Below the pieces are notes generated by a model, which worked only from the letters and a program-made list of their open reading frames with translations, had not been told where the DNA came from and searched no databases. This document shows, piece after piece, positions 1-9,119 of a stretch of DNA of 64,000 nt. Source of the stretch: a virus; IMG/VR virus record IMGVR_UViG_3300032236_001613, positions 1 through 64,000 of that record. The stretch is one strand, 5' to 3'. Made by a program: the position numbers and the translations under genes. Positions within the stretch are counted from its first letter, which is position 1. Each line of letters begins with the position of its first letter.

Positions 1-1
1 A

Positions 2-373
2 ATTGGTTATACCGGTAGTATCGGATATTATGGGTCAATTGGTTATACCGGTAGTATCGGATATTATGGTTCAATTGGTTATTACGGATCGATCGGTTAT
101 ACCGGATCGGCAAGTAGTGTAATTGGTTACACTGGTAGCATCGGTTATTATGGTAGCAGAGGGTACTCTGGTAGTATTGGTTACACCGGATCAATTGGGT
201 ACTATGGTTCAATTGGTTATACTGGTTCGGCAAGTAGTGTAATTGGTTATACCGGTAGTATTGGCTATTATGGTTCAACTGGTTACACTGGTAGTATTGG
301 TTATACCGGATCAATTGGTTACTATGGTTCAATTGGTTATACTGGTAGTCAAGGGCCTGCCGGTAGTTTAGGT
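2..373 (+). repeat. 18-bp minisatellite encoding GYTGSI/GYYGSI collagen-like triplets
   Basis: Degenerate tandem 18-nt units encode (GYT)(GSI) or (GYY)(GSI) hexapeptides, interrupted twice by GSASSVI. Units differ mainly at third codon positions. This suggests selection on the protein plus occasional unit duplication. Confidence 0.9.
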
Positions 374-736
374 ACAGCAACTTTTGCTGTTATAACTGGA
401 ACTAGTGCTAATGCTAACTATTACTTGATTTTTGCTAGTACAAATTCTGGTACAGTAGCATTAATGAGCGATCTTAGTAGTAGCTTATTTTACAATCCTA
501 ATTCTAGCATACTTACAGTTCCTAATATAACTGGAACAACTAGTATAGTTGTTACTGGTGCAACGTCTTCAACATCAACTACAACCGGTTCTCTTCAGGT
601 TAAAGGCGGAGCTGGCATAGGAGACAGTGTTTACGTAGGCAACAGAGTAGGTTGGGTCAATCCCTCAACAAACGTTAGTGCATTCTACACTTATTATAAT
701 TCAGTAACTAATAGTTTAGATACTATATTTGGATAA
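2..736 (+). CDS. Collagen-like tail fibre protein, 5'-partial
   Basis: The reading frame is open from base 2 to the TAA at 734-736, so the gene begins upstream of the window. The first ~124 residues are uninterrupted Gly-X-Y triplets (GYT, GSI, GYY, GSI) ending in GSQGPAGSLG, which is collagen-like and predicts a trimeric stalk. The C-terminal ~120 residues are a Ser/Thr/Gly-rich module ending in NSLDTIFG, closely matching the end of the fibre at 1704-3794. It probably forms part of a tail or side fibre at the virion surface. The next gene follows after only 3 nt, in the same frame. The fold call rests on the repeat and is strong; the exact fibre type is unknown. Confidence 0.85.
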   Translation: MGYTGSIGYYGSIGYTGSIGYYGSIGYYGSIGYTGSASSVIGYTGSIGYYGSRGYSGSIGYTGSIGYYGSIGYTGSASSVIGYTGSIGYYGSTGYTGSIGYTGSIGYYGSIGYTGSQGPAGSLGTATFAVITGTSANANYYLIFASTNSGTVALMSDLSSSLFYNPNSSILTVPNITGTTSIVVTGATSSTSTTTGSLQVKGGAGIGDSVYVGNRVGWVNPSTNVSAFYTYYNSVTNSLDTIFG

Positions 737-739
737 CAA

Positions 740-1684
740 ATGGGTACAGCTACTAGATTAACAAATACCGGAACATTATTCATAAGTGGTAAACTCGATG
801 AAGTGACCGGAATGACAGTTAGCTCAGGTCTATTATTAAACTTAGATGCTTCTCAAGTAGCCGGCATTCCTAAAAATACCTTAACTTGGACCGACATTGG
901 TCCTAAAAGATATGATCTATCTTTTACCACTAGTACTCAATATTCAACTACAAATTCAGGATACTATACATTTAATGGATCAAGTTATGCAAATGCTAGT
1001 GTAGACTTTGCCGATAATCCTAGTGAAATAACAGTAGCAGGGTGGATCTACACTGCAAATATTGGAGTCGCTGAAGTTATTGCAGCAAAATGTCCGAATT
1101 TAGATAACGGAACTGGGTGGGCATTATTTTTCTTTAACCCGACTGCAGGTACAACAAACAATCCTAATGCAAATCAACCTAGTTTTTTTACTCAACAAGG
1201 TACCACTGCTTATAACCAATATTTTGGTATATCCCCTACAGTAACCGCTAACGTATGGCATTATGTTGCTGCAACGTTAACTGGTGGATTAAATGGAACA
1301 ATAACATTATACCTCGATGGCGTGTCTATGACTCTATCTAATGGTAGTCTAGGAACTGTAACGTCTGCTTCTACTAGTACTAAAGTTACTGTAGGTGGTA
1401 TACTTACACAACCACAATATACATTCCTCGGTAATATTGCTGATGTACAAATCTACAATCGCGCACTTTCCGCTGCAGAAATTCTAAACAATTACAATGC
1501 TAAAGCCTCTCTCTTTGGGCTAACTCCTACGAAGACTACGCCTATAATGCGTGCCAGTACTAATACCTTATATATAAACAGATTAGATGAAAGAAGCTTA
1601 ATTGGTAACAGTACCGGTACAGTGCAGAGATTATTATCCACCGGAACACTTCAAGTAAGAAGGTTAGTAGAAACTACCTTATAA
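740..1684 (+). CDS. LamG/concanavalin-like lectin-domain fibre protein
   Basis: 314 aa. After a short N-terminal segment (RLTNTGTL...DEVTGM), residues ~30-255 form a LamG/ConA-like beta-sandwich: the YYTFNGSSYA strand, the DNPSEITVAGWIY core, and the closing signature ADVQIYNRALSAAEILNNYN are typical. This fold usually binds glycans, so a role in receptor recognition at a fibre tip is likely. The start lies 3 nt after the preceding stop (TAA CAA ATG) in the same frame, with no convincing SD or late promoter. Translation therefore depends on reinitiation or readthrough. A paralogous LamG domain occurs at 3810-5447, again downstream of a collagen-like fibre. Confidence 0.85.
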   Translation: MGTATRLTNTGTLFISGKLDEVTGMTVSSGLLLNLDASQVAGIPKNTLTWTDIGPKRYDLSFTTSTQYSTTNSGYYTFNGSSYANASVDFADNPSEITVAGWIYTANIGVAEVIAAKCPNLDNGTGWALFFFNPTAGTTNNPNANQPSFFTQQGTTAYNQYFGISPTVTANVWHYVAATLTGGLNGTITLYLDGVSMTLSNGSLGTVTSASTSTKVTVGGILTQPQYTFLGNIADVQIYNRALSAAEILNNYNAKASLFGLTPTKTTPIMRASTNTLYINRLDERSLIGNSTGTVQRLLSTGTLQVRRLVETTL

Positions 1685-1689
1685 CATGG

Positions 1690-1697
1690 TATAAATA
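1690..1697 (+). promoter_or_regulatory. T4-type late promoter TATAAATA
   Basis: Exact T4 late consensus, 6 nt before the ATG at 1704. Transcription starting 6-7 nt downstream of the box would begin at or next to the start codon. Confidence 0.8.
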
Positions 1698-1703
1698 TAG
1701 AAT

Positions 1704-3794
1704 ATGGCATATTTAAGCGACAACACAATAGTTTACGGTTCGGCAACAATATTAGGAAGCCTTGTAGTAAACGGCTCAGGAATTTTACCAGTTGATTCTG
1801 CTGGTAGTGTTCAAATTAGCAGCTCTGCAAGCACTACCTCTACCAACTCCGGTGCGTTAACTATTGTAGGCGGAGTAGGTATTGGCGGAGGATTATATGT
1901 TGGTGGAGTTATTACTGCTAGCAATATTGTTGTAACTCTTAATCCTGATAATGTTAATACTACTTGGGCAGTATACTACAATCCTACAACAAAAGCATTA
2001 ACTACCGCTAGTACATTTGTCGGATATTATGGTTCGGTTGGTTATATCGGCAGCAGAGGTTATACCGGCTCAATTGGATATACAGGTAGTATTGGTTATT
2101 ACGGTTCAATTGGATATACAGGTAGTATTGGTTATTACGGTTCAATTGGTTACACTGGTTCGGCAAGTACTGTAACTGGGTATACTGGATCAAGTGGCTA
2201 TATAGGTAGCCAAGGTGATAAAGGTGGTATGAGATATTCGTTTGATACCACGCTCGGCGGCACTCCTACTAACGGTTATATTAGATTTAGTGCAAATTCA
2301 AATCCAGGAATGCAACCGGGAATTATCTATATTAGTGCAGTTGATGTTAATGGACTTAGTTACACCGGAGTTATTCCCACCTGGGGATTAAGAACACAAT
2401 TATTACTTAAAAGTAATTCGAACTTATCGACTACAACAGTAGTACTTTCTATACAGAGCGGTATAACAACAGTAGGATCTACTCATTATACTGCAACTGT
2501 ATCTCTTTTATCAGGCGCTGTTCCGTCAACTAATGAACAACTTGTAGTTGATTATTACTTAGGTGGATTAATTGGCTATACTGGAAGTATTGGATACACT
2601 GGATCGATTGGTTATACTGGCAGTATTGGCTATTATGGATCAATTGGTTATACCGGTAGTATCGGATATTATGGGTCAATTGGTTATACCGGCAGTGTCG
2701 GATATTATGGTTCGATTGGTTATGTTGGTAGTCAAGGTCCTGCTGGAAGTTTAGGAACCTCTACATTTGCTATTATAACCGGAACTAGTGCTAATGCTAG
2801 TTATTCCATAATTTTTGCTAGTACAAGTTCTGGTACAGTAGCGTTAATGGGTGACAATGGTAATAATATAACTTACAATCCTTCCACCGATACACTTACT
2901 GTTCCTAATATAACCAGCACAAGTAGTATAGTTATTACAGGCATTGGTACATCAAATAGTACCAATACTGGCGCATTACAAGTTACCGGCGGTACAGGTA
3001 TCGGTGGTAACTTATATGTAGGCGGAAATATTGTTCAACCACTAAGCAATTCATATATTGCTTTTGGTACTACAATTAATGCACAGGCTGGTGCCAACTC
3101 ACAAGGATCTACCACAGTACCTAACTCAGTTGTACAATATACAACAGTCAGTGCTAGTTCTGCTACAACTCTTCCGATTGCAAATACCGGAACTTTAATA
3201 TTCATTGCAAACGATAATACTACTAATGCAATATCAGTATATCCTCCTTCCGGAGGAATTATTGATCAAGGTGCTGCAAATGCCGCAATATCTGTTCCGG
3301 CATTAGGAATGTGGGCAGGTGTAGCGTTAAGCACCATAAATTGGACTTCGTTTGTACCTTCACTGCAAGGAACTACAAATCAGCTTATTGTAACACAAGG
3401 AAACGGTGTAACAACGTTTAGTTTATCCCCGACTATTAGCACAACTGGTACAATTAGTATAACAAGCACTGCGAGTTCAATATCGAGTACAACAGGTGCT
3501 CTAGTTGTCACAGGAGGAGTAGGTATTGGCGGTAGTGTAAATATCGCAGGCACGTTAACTGTAGGGTCTAGTAACATTTTACTACAAGACCAAACTGGTA
3601 ATGTTAAAGTTACTGGTACAACTAATTCTACAAACACCACAACCGGTGCATTACAGGTAGTTGGCGGTGCCGGAATTGGTGGCAACATTTATACCGGCGG
3701 TCGTGTAGGATTTGTTAATCCTACTACTAATGCCAGCGCGGTATATATGAATTATAATACTGCTACTAATAGTTTAGACTTTTTATTCGGATAA
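1704..3794 (+). CDS. Large collagen-like tail fibre protein
   Basis: 696 aa. An N-terminal module (to ~residue 105) carries the GGVGIGGGLYVGG motif that recurs in all fibres here. A first Gly-X-Y block (~106-175, GYYGS/GYTGS) is followed by a globular insert (~176-290). A second Gly-X-Y block (~291-350) ends in GSQGPAGSLG. A long Ser/Thr-rich beta region then repeats the TNTGALQVTGGTGIGGNLYVGG theme and ends in NSLDFLFG. The architecture is a jointed trimeric stalk. It is expressed from the late promoter at 1690-1697 and has no SD, so a leaderless mRNA is likely. The partial gene at 2-736 is its paralogue. Confidence 0.85.
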   Translation: MAYLSDNTIVYGSATILGSLVVNGSGILPVDSAGSVQISSSASTTSTNSGALTIVGGVGIGGGLYVGGVITASNIVVTLNPDNVNTTWAVYYNPTTKALTTASTFVGYYGSVGYIGSRGYTGSIGYTGSIGYYGSIGYTGSIGYYGSIGYTGSASTVTGYTGSSGYIGSQGDKGGMRYSFDTTLGGTPTNGYIRFSANSNPGMQPGIIYISAVDVNGLSYTGVIPTWGLRTQLLLKSNSNLSTTTVVLSIQSGITTVGSTHYTATVSLLSGAVPSTNEQLVVDYYLGGLIGYTGSIGYTGSIGYTGSIGYYGSIGYTGSIGYYGSIGYTGSVGYYGSIGYVGSQGPAGSLGTSTFAIITGTSANASYSIIFASTSSGTVALMGDNGNNITYNPSTDTLTVPNITSTSSIVITGIGTSNSTNTGALQVTGGTGIGGNLYVGGNIVQPLSNSYIAFGTTINAQAGANSQGSTTVPNSVVQYTTVSASSATTLPIANTGTLIFIANDNTTNAISVYPPSGGIIDQGAANAAISVPALGMWAGVALSTINWTSFVPSLQGTTNQLIVTQGNGVTTFSLSPTISTTGTISITSTASSISSTTGALVVTGGVGIGGSVNIAGTLTVGSSNILLQDQTGNVKVTGTTNSTNTTTGALQVVGGAGIGGNIYTGGRVGFVNPTTNASAVYMNYNTATNSLDFLFG
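2022..2229 (+). repeat. Collagen-like repeat array, first block of fibre 1704-3794
   Basis: Encodes Gly-X-Y triplets (GYYGSVGYIGSRGYTGS and onward) with exact 36-nt unit duplications near 2085-2145. It ends at GDKGG. Confidence 0.85.
2574..2755 (+). repeat. Collagen-like repeat array, second block of fibre 1704-3794
   Basis: About 60 residues of GYTGSI/GYYGSI triplets ending in GSQGPAGSLG. The array is almost the same at DNA level as the array in 2-373. Confidence 0.85.
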
Positions 3795-3809
3795 TAGGAT
3801 TAATATATA

Positions 3810-5447
3810 ATGCCAGCAGTTGTTTTTACTAGCGTTTCGACTACATCGTGGACAGTACCTAATAATGTTTCTTCAATTACTATCGAAGCAATAGGCGGTG
3901 GCGGCGGTGGCGGAAATTGTACTTGCAACGGTCAAGGTGGTATTGGCGGAAATTACGCTAAAACTACTCTATCAGTTACCCCGGGATCGACCGTTTACAT
4001 CAAAGCCGGAAATAGTGCAAACCCTCAATCATCAGCTGGGGGTACTGCTGCTACTTCTGGAAACGATTCTTGGGCAAATACTGCAACTAGTACGCCGCCT
4101 ACTACTAGCACTACCGGTGTTTTAGCAAGAGGTGGCGGTAGCGTCAGCTCTTCTATTTACAAATGTATTACTTATTCAGGCGGAATTGGAGGATCTGCGA
4201 GCAGCTGCACCGGAGGTGGCGGTGGTGGAGCTGCAGGCCCTTTAGGTCCAGGAGGAAACGCTTGTAACACTAATCATGCCGGCGGAGGCGGCGGTAATGG
4301 TATTACAGGAGGTGGTGGCGCTAGCGGAATATCAGGAAGTACTGTTCCTTATTCTCCCTGGGGAGCATCTTACGGTCCGGGTAGTGGTGGTGGTGGAAAT
4401 GGTGGAAATGGAGGATTATACGGCGGCGGTGGCGCTAATCAAGCAACTGGTGCTCAAGGTATTGTTGTTATTTCCTATACTGGTATTTTAGGTAGATTAA
4501 CCAATACCGGAACATTATTGGTCAACGGTAGTTTTGATGAAATTACTAAAACTTCTACCAGCATGGATAGCACTACAATTTACGCCCCGAATACCGGAGG
4601 GTTTGACGAAGTTAGCGGAATGATCCTCAACGATAATAATTTATTATTAGATTTGAATGCTAATATTAATAGATACTACGTATCTAAAGATGCTACAACT
4701 ATATGGAATGATATTAGCAATAATCATTATAATTATACACCGTCGGCAGGTAATCCGCAATTTACTACTACTGGATCCATTGGTTATTATACATATAACG
4801 GAACTACCCAATATCATACAGTTAATAAGAATTTTGCTGACAATTTATCTAATATGACTGTAAGTGCGTGGGTTAGAAACAATCTTGGTGCAGCACAATT
4901 TAAAGTAATTGTAGGTAAAGGGTGGAACGGCACTCCTGGTACTGCGGGTTGGTTTTTAGGTGGAAATACCGGAAATATTGGTGGAACAACTGGAAATCCA
5001 AATTTCTATTTTCTTGTGCAAGATGCCGGAGGAGTACATTATAATCTAATAGCATCGCCTATTTTACCTAATTTTTCTGCATCAACATGGAGTCATGTAG
5101 TAGCTACACTCAGTGGCAGCGCAACCGGCACAATAGCATTATATTATAACGGGTTGCCGGTCGCTTCTGCTTTTGATGGATCCTCTAACAAAAATCTAAT
5201 AACTAGCTATAGCACAGGTAGTTTTGTTAGTGTCGCAAACGATAATTTATCAGAATTTTGGACAGGTGATATATCACAAGTTCAAATTTATAATCGTACA
5301 CTTAGTGCTACAGAAATTTTAACTAATTATAATTTTGATGCTGCAAAATATGGATTATCCCCTGTATCTACAGCAACTAGCTTAAGACTAACAACTTCAA
5401 CTACTTACATTGGTAATATATTTGATGAGGTTACAGGAGCTGTTTAA
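3810..5447 (+). CDS. Glycine-rich plus LamG fibre/adhesin protein
   Basis: 545 aa in three parts. Residues ~1-30 are an adhesin-like start (SVSTTSWTVPNNVSSITIEAIGG). Residues ~30-225 are dominated by poly-Gly runs with Cys (GGGGGG, CTGGGGGG). From ~225 there is an RLTNTGTL linker and a LamG domain (~290-520) ending in SQVQIYNRTLSATEILTNYN. The C-terminal half is a paralogue of 740-1684. The Gly-rich half resembles phage receptor-binding modules built of polyglycine-II helices, as in T-even gp38 adhesins; that comparison is inference. A weak late box (ATTAATAT, 3799-3806) lies just upstream of the ATG. Confidence 0.8.
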   Translation: MPAVVFTSVSTTSWTVPNNVSSITIEAIGGGGGGGNCTCNGQGGIGGNYAKTTLSVTPGSTVYIKAGNSANPQSSAGGTAATSGNDSWANTATSTPPTTSTTGVLARGGGSVSSSIYKCITYSGGIGGSASSCTGGGGGGAAGPLGPGGNACNTNHAGGGGGNGITGGGGASGISGSTVPYSPWGASYGPGSGGGGNGGNGGLYGGGGANQATGAQGIVVISYTGILGRLTNTGTLLVNGSFDEITKTSTSMDSTTIYAPNTGGFDEVSGMILNDNNLLLDLNANINRYYVSKDATTIWNDISNNHYNYTPSAGNPQFTTTGSIGYYTYNGTTQYHTVNKNFADNLSNMTVSAWVRNNLGAAQFKVIVGKGWNGTPGTAGWFLGGNTGNIGGTTGNPNFYFLVQDAGGVHYNLIASPILPNFSASTWSHVVATLSGSATGTIALYYNGLPVASAFDGSSNKNLITSYSTGSFVSVANDNLSEFWTGDISQVQIYNRTLSATEILTNYNFDAAKYGLSPVSTATSLRLTTSTTYIGNIFDEVTGAV

Positions 5448-5452
5448 ACTAG

Positions 5453-5460
5453 GATAAATA
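5453..5460 (+). promoter_or_regulatory. Late promoter GATAAATA
   Basis: Sits 7 nt before the ATG at 5468, which has no SD. Late class. Confidence 0.75.
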
Positions 5461-5467
5461 TTAAACT

Positions 5468-8245
5468 ATGGCAAAACTACTCGGCGGAACAACAATTTAC
5501 GGTACAGCAACAGTTCAATCAACACTGTATGCCTCTGGAACTACATCGGCTACTAGCACATTAACCGGTGCACTAGTAGTCACAGGCGGCGTTGGTATTG
5601 GCGGAAATTTATATGTTGGCGGCAATATTGTAGGTAACGTTGTTGGGTATGCCGGTAGTATTGGGTATGTTGGTTCTAGAGGTTATACTGGTTCAGTAGG
5701 TTATACTGGTTCAGTAGGTTATACTGGATCAATTGGTTACACTGGTAGTGCAAGTACTGTTATAGGATATACTGGATCAGTAGGTTATACTGGTTCAGTA
5801 GGTTATACTGGTTCAGTAGGTTATACTGGATCAATTGGTTACACTGGTAGTGCAAGTACTGTTATAGGATATACTGGTAGTGCAGGTAGCAACGTAGCAA
5901 CAACAACCGCAACATATGTTATCATTACTGGTACTAATGTTAATGCTAATTTAAATTTATTACTTGCTAGTACTTCATCAGGAACTGTACTTGTAGTAGC
6001 AGACTCTAATAGTGGTATTACATATAACCCTAGTACTCGTCAATTATTAGTTACAAATATTGCAGCACCGTCTGCGACATCAGGGAACGGCAGTACTATT
6101 TCTATTGTTGCAGGCGCAGGCGCTACCGGTGCTAATCGAGGCGGTACCGCTACAATTGCCGGTGGTACTGCAGGATCAACTGGTATTGGTGGTGATCTTA
6201 TTCTACGTGGAGGTGGCGGTTCGAATGCCAATTCCGGAGGGTTGATAAGATTACAATTGGCTACAGCAACAAATACATTCTTTTCTTTCATGGAAGCCAC
6301 CGGCGGCACTTCGTTTACTGCCGTGCAAATGCTTAATAATAGCTTTTTTTCACTTACTCCGGCAGTTATCAGTGCAGCAGGAACTACAATAGGCACAGCA
6401 GCATTAATGCCTGGACAGTATGTTATCGTAAATTCTTCAACAGTTGGAACAAGTGTTGGAGTTCTATTGCCAAATCTTGGTTACAACGGTGCAATGTTTA
6501 CGATTTTTAATAAAAGTTCTAATGCTATTTCTATATTTCCTCCTGGGGCCGGGATACAAATCGATTCGTTAGGTGCAGGAAACCCACTTTCTCTCGCAGC
6601 TGGGGCTCAATTACTAATTGGAACCTCAGATAATGCAAACCAATATTATTCTATCTATAATAGCGGGGTTGGCAGTCCTGCATCATTAACTATAAACAGT
6701 AGTGCCATCAGCGGCGGAACATCTGGAAGATTACTATACGACAACGCCGGCACAGCAGGCGAAACAATCGGATTAGTTTGGTCTACATCAACTGGAGTTC
6801 AAAACTTAACATTAGGTTCTTCTAGTACAGATAGATCTAATATAATAGGAATTAGTACTCTTACTGTTAGCGTTACCAATACCGGCGCCTTAATATTAGG
6901 TAACTCTGTCTCGACTAATTTGGTCGGATCATCGGTGTATATTTACGGACAGCCTACAGGCGGTGGTGGTGCTGCCGGCAGCGTTACTATACAAGCCGGA
7001 ACGTCAGTTGTCGGTGCTGGTGGCATTTTAAACTTTGCTGCTGCTGGACCGACTTCAAGTGGCGGTGGTGGGTTTTATCTTAGTATGCCTTACGGAGCTA
7101 CTAGTAGTACCGTACAAATACTTGGTGGTATTGCAGGAAACACTGGAAATATTTACTTAACTGGGTTTAATTCTACCGTCGGCGCCCAACCGCCGGGATC
7201 GATATTCCTTACCGGTGGTAATCAACTAGCTGGTGGTGCTAACGGCGGATCTATTACTCTTACCGGTGGTAATCAACTAGCTGGTGGTGCTAACGGCGGA
7301 TCTATTACTCTTGTAGGTGGTGTTAGTACTGCATCTAATGCTGGCGGATCTATTAATTTTAACGTTGCATCAACAGCAAACTCCGCAGTAGTTCAAACTA
7401 AGATGACGGTGTCGCCTGCTATTAATGGAGTACAACTACAAAATAACGCATTATTATACTTTACTAATAATACAAACATTACTGCTACTGGTACTACACT
7501 AGCCACAGCATTTACATTAACTAATCAATATAATATTGTTACTTTCACATATCCGGGTGGTTCTGGTGTGTCGTTACCAACACCGGGAGCAGCTGGAACA
7601 GATATTACTATTATTAATAAAGGTACTAACAGCCTTAGTGTTTATCCAAACTCCGCTAGCGCATCAATAGATAGCGGTGCAGCAGGTGCTGCAATTACAT
7701 TAACAGCAGGAAGCCAATTAATAGTTGTATCATCATCTACTTCGCAATGGAGTACAGTTCTCAACACTGGTAACTTAGGCGGTGGTACACCTACACAGGT
7801 AAATGCTACTTCTGCAACTACAACAGGTACTTACTATATTCTTGGTGCTAGTACTTGGGGCACTGCAGCAACTATTACTATCACTACTACTTCTAAAGCA
7901 GTATCTTTCAACCCTGCAAACGGAATAGTTCAAGCAATTGACTTTATTGCAACATCGGATGCAAGATACAAGGATGTTACTGGCAAGTTAGAAAATGCTG
8001 TTAATTCTATTAAAAAACTTAACGGTGTTAAGTATCTTTGGAACGATCTAGCTAGACAGCGCAAAGGGGTATCCACTAGCGAAAGCCAAGTAGGTCTCAT
8101 TGCACAAGATGTGCAAATAGTATTACCAGAAGCAGTCGGTGGCGAACCTGATGACCTAGGAGTTAAATACGATAAAATAGTTCCGTTATTAGTTGAGGCT
8201 ATCAAGGAACTAGCAGAACGTATAGACAGGTTAGAAAAGAGATGA
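5468..8245 (+). CDS. Tail fibre with C-terminal S74 intramolecular chaperone
   Basis: 925 aa. The N-terminal module has the shared VGGVGIGGNLYVGG motif. Residues ~60-140 are collagen-like (GYAGS, GYTGSV). A long Gly/Ser/Thr beta region follows, including a perfect 17-aa tandem duplication. The last ~100 residues are a Peptidase S74/endosialidase-type chaperone: TSDARYKD, then VGLIAQDVQIVLPEAV, then KYDKIVPLLVEAIKEL and a short coiled coil. In this family the chaperone trimerises the fibre and cuts itself off before the Ser of SDxR, so autoprocessing near residue 828 is expected. The stop overlaps the start of the glycine-rich gene at 8242 (ATGA). Confidence in the C-terminal assignment is high. 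Confidence 0.92.
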   Translation: MAKLLGGTTIYGTATVQSTLYASGTTSATSTLTGALVVTGGVGIGGNLYVGGNIVGNVVGYAGSIGYVGSRGYTGSVGYTGSVGYTGSIGYTGSASTVIGYTGSVGYTGSVGYTGSVGYTGSIGYTGSASTVIGYTGSAGSNVATTTATYVIITGTNVNANLNLLLASTSSGTVLVVADSNSGITYNPSTRQLLVTNIAAPSATSGNGSTISIVAGAGATGANRGGTATIAGGTAGSTGIGGDLILRGGGGSNANSGGLIRLQLATATNTFFSFMEATGGTSFTAVQMLNNSFFSLTPAVISAAGTTIGTAALMPGQYVIVNSSTVGTSVGVLLPNLGYNGAMFTIFNKSSNAISIFPPGAGIQIDSLGAGNPLSLAAGAQLLIGTSDNANQYYSIYNSGVGSPASLTINSSAISGGTSGRLLYDNAGTAGETIGLVWSTSTGVQNLTLGSSSTDRSNIIGISTLTVSVTNTGALILGNSVSTNLVGSSVYIYGQPTGGGGAAGSVTIQAGTSVVGAGGILNFAAAGPTSSGGGGFYLSMPYGATSSTVQILGGIAGNTGNIYLTGFNSTVGAQPPGSIFLTGGNQLAGGANGGSITLTGGNQLAGGANGGSITLVGGVSTASNAGGSINFNVASTANSAVVQTKMTVSPAINGVQLQNNALLYFTNNTNITATGTTLATAFTLTNQYNIVTFTYPGGSGVSLPTPGAAGTDITIINKGTNSLSVYPNSASASIDSGAAGAAITLTAGSQLIVVSSSTSQWSTVLNTGNLGGGTPTQVNATSATTTGTYYILGASTWGTAATITITTTSKAVSFNPANGIVQAIDFIATSDARYKDVTGKLENAVNSIKKLNGVKYLWNDLARQRKGVSTSESQVGLIAQDVQIVLPEAVGGEPDDLGVKYDKIVPLLVEAIKELAERIDRLEKR
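5645..5889 (+). repeat. Collagen-like repeat array in S74 fibre
   Basis: Two near-identical long units, each a run of GYTGSV triplets closed by GSASTVI, in exact 18-nt steps. Confidence 0.85.
7208..7309 (+). repeat. Perfect 51-bp tandem duplication
   Basis: Copies at 7208-7258 and 7259-7309 are identical. They encode LTGGNQLAGGANGGSIT twice in the S74 fibre. Identity at synonymous sites points to a recent duplication. Confidence 0.9.
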
Positions 8246-9051
8246 CAATTTCAACAACCTCTGTATCTTTACTTGCAATACAAGCGGAGTTTGGAGTATT
8301 TGGTGCAACTTCCGCTAGCAACCTATTAGCATATCAGAGATCCGCAACTACAGCATCTGGATTTTATGTAGGACCCACTCCTTATACTACTCCAATATCA
8401 ACAACTGGTCCTTTATCATTGTTTAGTTTTGGTGGAACCAGTAATAATGCTAGTACTCCTTGGGCTACAACAGCTACATCTACTGGTACCGGTACAGTTA
8501 TTATTCCTCCAGAAACTCGGTCTATTGTTATAGAAGTATGGGGAGGCGGTGGTGCGGGAGGACGAGCAAGGCTTGTTGCACCGGCTGGTTCAGGCGGTGG
8601 TGGTGGCGGTGCGGGAGCATACGCAGTGTATACTGCCACAATACCAACTCCATACTATAATTATTGGGGACAGACATTTAGCTACACAGTAGGTACAGGA
8701 GGATCAAATAGTACTACTCCTACCTCAGGCACAACATCTTCTGTTAGCTCAGGAACATACATTTCTTTCATTAAATTAAACGCCGGCGGAGGCGGGGTCG
8801 GATGTGGTGGCACTACATGTTGCACCCCAGGCGGAGCAGGTGGAACATTCAGTGGTGGCCCTGCAGGTAGTACAGGAACTGTCGGTGGACCCGGTGGGTG
8901 TGGTCGACCAGGAGTTGCCGGTGCAGCAGGTGCAAGTAGTCCGGCATTATCACCAACAGTAGCGTTTGGTGGAGCAGGTGCTCCAGCGTCTCCAATTGGA
9001 GGGTTTGGTGGCCTAGGACAAAACGGAGCAGTAAGATTTACCTGGAAATAA
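8242..9051 (+). CDS. Glycine-rich putative fibre-tip adhesin
   Basis: 269 aa. An N-terminal segment (~1-75: SLLAIQAEFG ... LFSFGG) is shared with 10687-11481. A beta segment (TVIIPPETRSIVIEVWGGG) follows, then a long Gly-rich part with several poly-Gly blocks and a Cys cluster (GCGGTTCCTPGG). It is translationally coupled to the S74 fibre by an ATGA overlap, the same relative position as the gp38 adhesin behind gp37 in some T-even phages. That supports, but does not prove, a role as receptor-binding tip. It ends GAVRFTWK, like its paralogue (LVRFTWT). Confidence 0.72.
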   Translation: MTISTTSVSLLAIQAEFGVFGATSASNLLAYQRSATTASGFYVGPTPYTTPISTTGPLSLFSFGGTSNNASTPWATTATSTGTGTVIIPPETRSIVIEVWGGGGAGGRARLVAPAGSGGGGGGAGAYAVYTATIPTPYYNYWGQTFSYTVGTGGSNSTTPTSGTTSSVSSGTYISFIKLNAGGGGVGCGGTTCCTPGGAGGTFSGGPAGSTGTVGGPGGCGRPGVAGAAGASSPALSPTVAFGGAGAPASPIGGFGGLGQNGAVRFTWK

Positions 9052-9070
9052 TCAAAATATTTTCCACCTC

Positions 9071-9100
9071 TTGACTTAATCTTAAATACCTCTGTATAAT
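9071..9100 (+). promoter_or_regulatory. Sigma70-type promoter TTGACT-N18-TATAAT
   Basis: -35 at 9071-9076 and -10 at 9095-9100, followed by the SD AAGGGG at 9107-9112. It drives the oxygenase at 9120 and is unlike the late boxes of neighbouring fibre genes. Confidence 0.75.
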
Positions 9101-9119
9101 AGATGTAAGGGGAATGTTA

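Noticed and set aside
2-373. CRISPR-like appearance of short regular repeats
   Set aside because: The units are in-frame 18-nt coding repeats for Gly-X-Y triplets with no spacers of foreign sequence.
3795-3809. Possible stop-codon readthrough into 3810-5447, as considered at 737
   Set aside because: Although the frames match, several in-frame stops (TAA, TAG, TAA) lie between the genes.
2008-8639. Minus-strand frames opposite the fibre genes
   Set aside because: They are by-products of biased, repetitive codons in the collagen-like and Gly-rich genes and lack start signals.
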